From CANNBR01 sp964604015 (GTDB lineage Bacteria > Babelota > Babeliae > Babelales > CAIQNR01): a DNA stretch of 13,276 bases. Where the stretch lies: the NCBI GenBank assembly GCA_964604015.1, contig CAZRXF010000015.1:1-13276 (forward strand), given 5' to 3'. Shown in pieces: positions 7,268 through 13,276 of the stretch. The notes under the pieces were generated by a model. The model worked only from the letters and a program-made list of their open reading frames with translations. It made no database searches and had not been told where the DNA came from. A program made the translations under genes and the position numbers. Each line of letters starts with the position of its first letter. The stretch's first letter is position 1.

Positions 7268-10200
7268 TTAATAGTTGCGAGTCTCCCCATCCTTCTTCAA
7301 ATGAATAATCTGAATAGGGAATGAAAGATCTATACCGTGTTCGCGCAGCGTTTTGACAATGGCAAAGCGCACATTACTTGCAATTTCCCATTGCTCAAGC
7401 GTCTTTTCAGAACTAATGAATGCACGGATCAGGAATACAAACCCATTCACTCCAAAGTCTTCCAAGCGAATGATTGGCACCGGAGTACTTAAAATATTGT
7501 TCGTGTTTTGAATTGCTTGCAACAGCAAATCACGTACTTTAGCCGGGTCTTCAAAATAACGAACAGATACCATGATATCAGGAAACGCAATATAACTTCT
7601 GCTGTAATCCCAATTATTGACCACATCACGCAGCACTCGCGAGTTAGGTATAATGATGCTGTAACTGTTTTGACGACGGAGTACTACGGCACGGGGAGTA
7701 ATACGCCTGACCACCCCCATGACCTCTTGATCAAGCCTGATATAATCCCCCACTTTGAGCGGACGTTGTACAAGAATAATAAAGTACGCAACAAAATCGT
7801 TGAACACATCACGTAATGCCCATGCCATACCAAAAAGAAGTGGCCCGAGATAGTACACCACTAAAAATCCAAAACCTTCGTACCAGAGACCAAGCGTGAT
7901 CACCATGATGGCAGAAACGTAGTAGGTAATTGTTGAAACGGTGTTATGAACGCCTGGATCAACCAACAACATGCCAAAAATTCTGTAGAGCACGAATTTG
8001 TCGATAAACGACGCTACCATAAAGCTAAGCGGAATAAATGAGAGCGTCCGGAGAATATCAAGAATGCTTATTTTTTGGTGCTGCCCATTTTCAATAATAC
8101 TGACCGTTATCTTCTTTTGCGTGAAAAATTCAGCAAGCGCACCAAGGGGTATTGTTTTTCCCCAGAACCACGCAATGAGCCAAATCCCAAGCAAAATGAA
8201 AAAGATGAGAAGACCGATGGCAAGCACACTGTACCAGGTCTTTGCAAGGTAAAACCGCTCACGTAAGGCTTCTCGTTCTGATGAAAAGAAGACAAGCACT
8301 GACGTCCTTCTAAAAAAGCCATACATCATGAAAAGCATCTTGATCACAAGCGCTGTTCCCAAGACTCCCCAGAAAATGTACGTCATCAGGTTGTCGTACC
8401 CTCCAATATATGGATCACTGATGACCATAGCCGCAATGAATGCGGTCAAAAGAATGTAGTAATAATCATTCACCACATTCCACACGCCGGCCCACAATGG
8501 TGTTTTTGAAGGAATAATGCTTAAAAGATCTTCTCTGCGGATAAAAGTCAATAACAAACCCCGCAACATGATCGAGTAGGCTGCCAATAAAATATTGGGA
8601 AGTTCCGACTTTGAATAACCACCTAATAAAAATGCTTCTCGAAAGCAGAGAATGATCGCTGTAGTATAAAAAAAGATATAGCAGATGAGAGCAAACCGAG
8701 GTTGGAATGATTCATTGATAATGTCGTAATTGTTCTCTTCGTTAAATCGTACAAAATCACGCACCAAAGCTCGTGAAAGATAAATAAGATACGGAATGGA
8801 AAACAGATAGAACAGCATACTTGGATACAATTCGGGTGAACCATGGTACCCAAAGTAATACAGCCCCCACATCCACACAAAAATCGATCCTAAATGTTTG
8901 TAAGAAAACAAACATAGAAATCCGAGCATGCGCCCTAAAAGGTAGACACCACTAAAATCGCGCTGTACTGCAAGCAGCTTTTGAGAAAATCGAGGAAGGC
9001 AGTAGTACAACGCCCAGAAAAGACCAACGAGAGCAACAAACTGAATAAACAGAAGGAATAGTTCAAGCGGGTTATCAAGGAGTGCGTTCACCCAATGCGC
9101 AGCGTCATCTACTGAAGGAAGCGAATGGCTTGCAAGCGTATGTAAATCACTCAAAAACATCCTGGTATCAGAAAAAACGTTCTTGATTCCATCCCACGAA
9201 ATAGCACCACGCGAGCGATGCCATAAACTCACTCGTTGCAGTTCTGCAACCATCGCATCGATATGCTTAAGGGAACTATTAAGAAAGACCAATGTCTTTG
9301 AATAGACCTCGATAAGGTTTCCTGTAATTTCGATCTGACGCGTAATAAGAAGCTGCGCTCCTTCAAAATCAGTGATAATCTTGCGATATTTTTCATCTTC
9401 ATGGCTGAACATGCCACGATCTTTGCTGCGCAGTTGCTCACGATGCGTTTTAAGATTTGAAAGAGCACGGTTCTGCATATTCAGACGATTCGTCGCCAAA
9501 GTACGTTTATCTTCCTGCGCAGAGCGATCACGCATGAGTTCAAGAGAAAGATCTTGGTATCTTTTTACTTCAGCATGAAGCTCGTCACTCGTTTTAAACC
9601 GTTGATGTTTAATTTTGTACCATGAACTGATCATGTCAGTTGTTAACTCTTGCCCCTTGAACCGTTCTTTTTCACATTCAGTCTGCGCCTGAAGCAGCTC
9701 TACTTCTCGTTCAAGAACTAACAGTTCATCATTCTTAAGGCCCATTTCCCCCAGAACGAGGTACTCTTCAGCTGAATGAACCGTGGCTGACCATTCTGCA
9801 AGATTCTGGATACTATTAGTCACCTCTCCATAACTTTTTTCCAGAAATAGAAGTTCTTTTTTAAGTTTTTCTTCTTGCGTAGCCAGTTTTTCAATTGCCT
9901 GAATGTACGCATCAGTAACCGTAAGATATTGTTGCTTTTCTCGTTTCAATTTTTCTTCTGCAACCCTGACATCATCAGCATCAACACGCAGTGAAATACG
10001 AACAATAAAGTCGAGTTTTTTCTTCAGCAATTGCAATGTTCGTTCTTGAATAAAAATGGTGTCATCAACAAGGGCAAGCTTTGTCTGTTTCTCTTGGACT
10101 TTCAGTACCGCAAGATCTCGTTCATACAATGAGAGTGCAACTTCTGCATCCAGAAATTCCCCCTTCACTCTCAAATTGCGCTCCGTTGCCACAACCCCTT

Positions 10201-10813
10201 TTCCAAACTCGCCCTGTTCCTTGAGTTTCTTTTTATAGGCTTCTTCAGCGGCAAGAACCTTTTTCTCATTATTTTCAATATCAAGGATTATTTCTTTTTT
10301 GCGCGCTTGTTCATGTTCAATAACTTCTTCCTGGCTTGCAATTTGATTGCCCAAATCTTGAATATCATCAAACGTGTAAACCGTTTTACGCTCAGAAAGA
10401 ATGCTGTCAAAAAAGCGATCTTTGGAATAATCATCCAATAACGCCTTATGCTGCTTGATAGTTGAAATAACCTCTTTGCGTAAAGATCGTAGGGTAGCAA
10501 GAGCCTGACTCGTTGATTTAAGCACTAAAAGAAGCTTGCTTGCGTGCTGAGCATCAGGTTGCTTTGTTGATTCAAGGGTAGCAATCTGACTTTTTACTTT
10601 GTCAGCTTGCAGAACAAGTTCTTCACTAGCTGAACGTTCTTCCTTTTGCAAAAGATCAAGTTGACGCCCCAGTTGAGCAAGATCTTCTGCAATTTTGTCC
10701 GTACCAATAGCAACGTTAAATTTTTCTAATTTTGGAATATTGAGTGAATCAAGAAAATCTGCCTGCAGCGGAATCGTCATCAGCGCGAACAGAAAAGATA
10801 GTATTTTTTTCAT
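7268..10813 (-). CDS. Large MscS-family mechanosensitive channel (MscK/MscM-like layout)
   Basis: The 1181-residue product has a signal peptide (1-18, MKKILSFLFALMTIPLQA). A very long charged, heptad-like periplasmic region follows (about 25-530). About ten or eleven membrane segments follow (for example near 584-605, 664-683, 706-726, 783-800, 808-833, 859-885, 957-975). The C-terminus is an MscS core. The pore helix is Gly/Ala-containing (GPLLFGMAWALRDVFNDF, 990-1007), followed by the family's beta domain (RPLKVGDYIRL, IIIPNSRVL at 1053-1061) and an alpha/beta C-terminal domain. Overall layout resembles MscK and MscM, where an extra periplasmic domain sits before the channel. It should open under membrane tension and release solutes during hypo-osmotic shock. 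The gene starts 7 nt after the RecO-like stop, with only a weak ribosome site, suggesting coupling. The MscS assignment is firm; subtype is inferred from architecture. Confidence 0.92.
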   Translation of the reverse strand: MKKILSFLFALMTIPLQADFLDSLNIPKLEKFNVAIGTDKIAEDLAQLGRQLDLLQKEERSASEELVLQADKVKSQIATLESTKQPDAQHASKLLLVLKSTSQALATLRSLRKEVISTIKQHKALLDDYSKDRFFDSILSERKTVYTFDDIQDLGNQIASQEEVIEHEQARKKEIILDIENNEKKVLAAEEAYKKKLKEQGEFGKGVVATERNLRVKGEFLDAEVALSLYERDLAVLKVQEKQTKLALVDDTIFIQERTLQLLKKKLDFIVRISLRVDADDVRVAEEKLKREKQQYLTVTDAYIQAIEKLATQEEKLKKELLFLEKSYGEVTNSIQNLAEWSATVHSAEEYLVLGEMGLKNDELLVLEREVELLQAQTECEKERFKGQELTTDMISSWYKIKHQRFKTSDELHAEVKRYQDLSLELMRDRSAQEDKRTLATNRLNMQNRALSNLKTHREQLRSKDRGMFSHEDEKYRKIITDFEGAQLLITRQIEITGNLIEVYSKTLVFLNSSLKHIDAMVAELQRVSLWHRSRGAISWDGIKNVFSDTRMFLSDLHTLASHSLPSVDDAAHWVNALLDNPLELFLLFIQFVALVGLFWALYYCLPRFSQKLLAVQRDFSGVYLLGRMLGFLCLFSYKHLGSIFVWMWGLYYFGYHGSPELYPSMLFYLFSIPYLIYLSRALVRDFVRFNEENNYDIINESFQPRFALICYIFFYTTAIILCFREAFLLGGYSKSELPNILLAAYSIMLRGLLLTFIRREDLLSIIPSKTPLWAGVWNVVNDYYYILLTAFIAAMVISDPYIGGYDNLMTYIFWGVLGTALVIKMLFMMYGFFRRTSVLVFFSSEREALRERFYLAKTWYSVLAIGLLIFFILLGIWLIAWFWGKTIPLGALAEFFTQKKITVSIIENGQHQKISILDILRTLSFIPLSFMVASFIDKFVLYRIFGMLLVDPGVHNTVSTITYYVSAIMVITLGLWYEGFGFLVVYYLGPLLFGMAWALRDVFNDFVAYFIILVQRPLKVGDYIRLDQEVMGVVRRITPRAVVLRRQNSYSIIIPNSRVLRDVVNNWDYSRSYIAFPDIMVSVRYFEDPAKVRDLLLQAIQNTNNILSTPVPIIRLEDFGVNGFVFLIRAFISSEKTLEQWEIASNVRFAIVKTLREHGIDLSFPIQIIHLKKDGETRNY

Positions 10814-10820
10814 CGCAACG

Positions 10821-11411
10821 TCACTTTTCTAGTAAAAGAGGCATAGCCTTAAAAAATTTTCCTTTAGGATGCATTTCAATGCACCAGGAGAGCCAGATGC
10901 CCATCAACTCTTCTGAATCCAACTCTAGGGGTGCTTCAAGCAACTTGTCAATAGGCATTTCCCTGAGATGATTCGCCATAGCATGGATCATCTCGTGCTC
11001 TGGATAAATACCAAGCAATGCAAATAGTTTACACAATACTCGTTTTTTTTGAGCGCATGTCGGAAATGATTGAAAGTGATGAAAAAGTTCGACCAGAAAA
11101 TAAAAAAGGTGCTGTGCTTCACTGCCAATTGGGATGAAATTGTGACACGCTTCAAGAATGTAATGCAGAAGATAAATATCTTTAAAACCCAACTCGGTTG
11201 CACACAATTCAAGATCTAACTGCTCAAGGGTCTCAATGTGCCCCTGCCTTTTGTCACTGAAATACGAAACTAGTGAACCACGATGAAGCGGTGCGCGATG
11301 GCGAGGAGTAAACCACCGTTTTTCTACGCGTCCTTCTTGCAAACTTAAAAGCGAAAGCCCCGCACCCCCATAGCGCAAGACCAAAGCTACACATTCCTCT
11401 CTTGCCTGCAT
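10821..11411 (-). CDS. recO: RecO-like DNA repair protein
   Basis: The 196-residue product follows the RecO pattern. An N-terminal OB-like section (about 6-70) contains CVALVLRYGGAGLSLLSL, a basic stretch (KRWFTPRHRAPLHRG, 31-45) and IETLEQLDLE (59-68). A helical section follows (GFKDIYLLHYILEACHNFIP near 75-94, LFYFLVELFHHFQ near 102-114, KKRVLCKLFALLGIYPE near 122-138). RecO loads RecA onto SSB-coated DNA with RecR and anneals strands. It is shorter than the common 230-250 residues and lacks the CxxC-type zinc cysteines many RecO proteins have just after the last matched helix, so an offbeat or lineage-specific RecO is likely. The start is supported by AAGGGGGGAG ending 2 nt before the ATG. 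The mechanosensitive channel gene begins 7 nt downstream. The assignment is by pattern and remains moderate; an unknown helical protein is the alternative. Confidence 0.58.
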   Translation of the reverse strand: MQAREECVALVLRYGGAGLSLLSLQEGRVEKRWFTPRHRAPLHRGSLVSYFSDKRQGHIETLEQLDLELCATELGFKDIYLLHYILEACHNFIPIGSEAQHLFYFLVELFHHFQSFPTCAQKKRVLCKLFALLGIYPEHEMIHAMANHLREMPIDKLLEAPLELDSEELMGIWLSWCIEMHPKGKFFKAMPLLLEK

Positions 11412-11446
11412 CGCTCCCCCCTTGTTTGTTCATCATCACCCTGCAA

Positions 11447-11455
11447 AGTATATCA
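11447..11455 (-). promoter_or_regulatory. Candidate extended -10 promoter for the RecO-like/channel pair
   Basis: On the minus strand, TGATATACT (TG-n-TATACT) lies about 36 nt before the RecO-like ATG and fits an extended -10 element. No convincing -35 hexamer is seen 16-18 nt upstream. The element sits in one arm of a 7-bp inverted repeat (AAAGTAT 11445-11451 and ATACTTT 11467-11473), which could be an operator or chance. Confidence 0.3.
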
Positions 11456-11512
11456 CGGAGGCCAAGATACTTTTATAAAAATGCACCAACAGACTCGTAT
11501 TAACCCCCTTTT

Positions 11513-12469
11513 CTAATCTTCAGAAAAACGTGACCGCTTTGCCTCGCTTTCAGTAGCCCCTTCACTTCCTGCAGATGGCACATACTGCAACAACACCCTT
11601 ATGACCCCAAGAGCACCGCAAGCAGACGCTGTGTGCAAAGGGGTAGCCCGTTCTTCATTTTCTGCATCATTAACGTCAAACCTACCGGTATCAATCAAAA
11701 ATTGGGCTACTGCGGCACTGCGCGTGTTATGCAACATCGTCAACCCATTTAGTCTTCGTGCAAAGATATCACCACCCCGACGTTGCAAAAATCTCACCAT
11801 CTCAAGCGACCGCGCATCATCAAGCGTTGAGCGTCCATCTGCTGCGGTAAAAACTACCGGAAGTCCAAGCGCTACAACCCCGCGCAATTCATCAATTCTT
11901 CCTGCACGCACCAAGTAATGAATCGGACTTTCGTGAGAATCTTCAGGTACCTTAACACCCAAGGGAAGACGTCCTTGTGCGTCTCTCACATCCAGCGGTA
12001 CTCCCGCTCGTTGCACTTTTGCAATTGCCGCTAGGATCTTTTGATAACGAGGAAATCTTCTTGAAAAATCAAGACTTCCACACGCAAAAAAGCGCTCTGT
12101 CAGACAATGCAATGGCGTTCTTCTTTGGCGATCTTGTCTATCAAAGGGAGCACCTGCCGCCAACACAAGATCAAGTAATTGCCCCTGAGGCTCACAGACA
12201 GCATGGTGAGCAACGGACATTCCTTCTTCATCACGTTCACCAAGCCAACCCGCCTCTTTTGCCCTTGAAAGTTTCCATGCAAACAGATCCAGTCTACCTC
12301 CGCCGGAGTTAAAGGCACGCGCCTCTTGAAGAAGCGAAAATCGCTTATCTACTGCGACCGCCGCTGGTGAGGGGACAAGTACGTCATCCTCTGGCTCGGT
12401 CGGCTGCGAACCAACTGACCACACGGAAGAACTCACTGCAAACAACAGATACACAGCACCCCACAACAT
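11513..12469 (-). CDS. Secreted ankyrin-repeat protein
   Basis: The 318-residue product has a signal peptide (MLWGAVYLLFAVSSSVWSVGS, about 1-21) and then about six ankyrin-type repeats, several degenerate. Recognisable cores are DEEGMSVAHHAV (about 80-91), RRTPLHCL (116-123), ESPIHYLVRAG (180-190), DGRSTLDDARS (211-221), NGLTMLHNTRS (241-251) and ATPLHTASACGALG (275-288). Ankyrin repeats bind proteins; in host-associated bacteria secreted ones often act on host targets, which is an inference here. The C-terminus is a short basic/acidic tail (EAKRSRFSED). I chose the ATG at 12469 because a G-rich ribosome site (GAGGGGGGG) sits 8 nt upstream; a TTG at 12475 would be too close to it. It lies 24 nt downstream of the M3 peptidase gene and 101 nt before the RecO-like gene. 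Confidence 0.85.
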   Translation of the reverse strand: MLWGAVYLLFAVSSSVWSVGSQPTEPEDDVLVPSPAAVAVDKRFSLLQEARAFNSGGGRLDLFAWKLSRAKEAGWLGERDEEGMSVAHHAVCEPQGQLLDLVLAAGAPFDRQDRQRRTPLHCLTERFFACGSLDFSRRFPRYQKILAAIAKVQRAGVPLDVRDAQGRLPLGVKVPEDSHESPIHYLVRAGRIDELRGVVALGLPVVFTAADGRSTLDDARSLEMVRFLQRRGGDIFARRLNGLTMLHNTRSAAVAQFLIDTGRFDVNDAENEERATPLHTASACGALGVIRVLLQYVPSAGSEGATESEAKRSRFSED

Positions 12470-12493
12470 ACCCAAATCCCCCCCTCGTTAGTT

Positions 12494-13276
12494 TTAAAAA
12501 CCTAACTTTTTGTAAAACGCATCAAATTGCGGTTCACGTCCTAAATAATCATGAACCATAACATTTGCATCTTTGCTCCCACCGCACCCAAGAATCGCTT
12601 GCACATAGCGTTTACCGGCAGCAGGATTCAGCAAGCCCTCTTTTTTAATCTGCTCAAATACGTCCATTGCTATCGCTTGAGACCACAAATAGCAGTAGTA
12701 CTTTGCTCCATAGTTTCCTAAGTGACCGAATGAACAGTACCCATGCGCCTCAGTGTCATACCACGAATACGGGGTATTTTCTGCTGCAATTTCTTGCCAC
12801 AATGTCGCAAAAGAGGGAACATCCTTACCTCCAAAAACCTCAAGACTAAACATCCCTAAGGTCAACTGCCGTGCAACTCCTAACGCCTCTCCAAACTTCA
12901 AAAGCTCTAACCGTTTTTGAATGAGATCATCAGGAAGTGGTTCACCCGTTTGATAATGAGAGCTGACCATTTTTAAAACAGCTGCATCTTCCATCCAATT
13001 TTCAAGCATCTGGGAAGGTAGTTCGACAAAATCAGTTTCAACCGCAGTTCCCCCGTGTGAATAGTACTTGGTAGCGGCAAATACGGTATGCAAGGCATGC
13101 CCAAATTCATGGAAAAAGGTCACTACTTCGCCATACTGCAACAATGACGGTTTTTCAGCCGTTGGTTTAGTGAAATTGCAAACCACTCCCACAACACCGG
13201 CTGTACGAGTTCCATCACTTTTTTGTAATGCTCGAATCAGACTCCAGGCTGCTGCATGACCATATTTTTTTTCACG
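12494..13276 (-). CDS. M3A-family oligopeptidase (OpdA/Dcp/thimet type), C-terminal part
   Basis: The open frame runs off the window edge, so only about the last 260 residues are present; a GTG at 13190-13192 is internal, not the start. The protein reads REKKYGHAAAW at the edge, then NFTKPTAEKPSLLQYGEV and the zinc motif HEFGH (coded at 13097-13111; two His ligands and catalytic Glu). QMLENW follows, where the Glu is the third zinc ligand. The conserved family tail SWYDTEAHGY, FGHLGNYGAKYY and GREPQFDAFYKKLGF completes it. These are hallmarks of MEROPS M3A zinc peptidases that degrade short peptides, usually in the cytoplasm. The catalytic residues visible are intact. The ankyrin gene follows after 24 nt, so co-transcription is likely. 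Which M3A subgroup it belongs to cannot be decided without the N-terminal half. Confidence 0.95.
   Translation of the reverse strand, partial: REKKYGHAAAWSLIRALQKSDGTRTAGVVGVVCNFTKPTAEKPSLLQYGEVVTFFHEFGHALHTVFAATKYYSHGGTAVETDFVELPSQMLENWMEDAAVLKMVSSHYQTGEPLPDDLIQKRLELLKFGEALGVARQLTLGMFSLEVFGGKDVPSFATLWQEIAAENTPYSWYDTEAHGYCSFGHLGNYGAKYYCYLWSQAIAMDVFEQIKKEGLLNPAAGKRYVQAILGCGGSKDANVMVHDYLGREPQFDAFYKKLGF

Noticed and set aside
11445..11473. Inverted repeat AAAGTAT/ATACTTT as an intrinsic terminator of the ankyrin gene
   Set aside because: Seven weak A/T-rich pairs with a 15-nt loop and no T-run after it on the minus strand; kept only as a possible operator note.
13190..13192. GTG as the start of the M3 peptidase
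   Set aside because: The frame stays open to the window edge and upstream codons encode conserved M3A residues (KYGHAAAW), so the gene is cut by the edge rather than starting here.

Overview
The window reads as a compact piece of a Gram-negative-type bacterial chromosome. There is an outer-membrane beta-barrel protein ending in Phe, several short secreted proteins with signal peptides, a periplasmic/inner-membrane mechanosensitive channel, and tightly packed genes with short or overlapping junctions. The mix of many small lineage-specific exported proteins, a secreted ankyrin-repeat protein and a RecD2-type helicase would suit a small-genome, host-associated lineage such as Candidatus Dependentiae (Babeliae). 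That placement is an inference from style and content; no marker gene here proves it. No tRNA, rRNA, CRISPR array, insertion sequence or phage gene was seen.

The left half (about 160-7140) is transcribed to the right. An outer-membrane barrel protein is followed after 15 nt by a secreted coiled-coil protein, then after 30 nt by recD2. recD2 overlaps by 10 nt an exported protein that looks like a degenerate N-acetylmuramoyl-L-alanine amidase. That gene in turn overlaps by 1 nt (TAATG) a membrane-anchored GerMN-like protein. These five could form one transcript that mixes envelope functions with DNA repair. Next comes a tandem pair of 173-residue secreted paralogues, about 68% identical, whose 5' ends are far better conserved than their middles.

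The right half (7268-13276) is transcribed to the left, so the two blocks converge on a 128-nt intergenic space holding overlapping inverted repeats. Read in its own direction it carries the C-terminal part of an M3A (thimet/OpdA-type) oligopeptidase cut by the window edge, a secreted ankyrin-repeat protein, a RecO-like protein, and an 1181-residue MscS-family channel with a very long periplasmic coiled-coil domain. The RecO-like gene and the channel are 7 nt apart.

The points most worth a second look are a perfect 27-bp palindrome embedded in the amidase-like gene, the loss of zinc ligands in that amidase-like protein despite its pairing with a GerMN partner, and the mosaic divergence of the duplicated secreted proteins.
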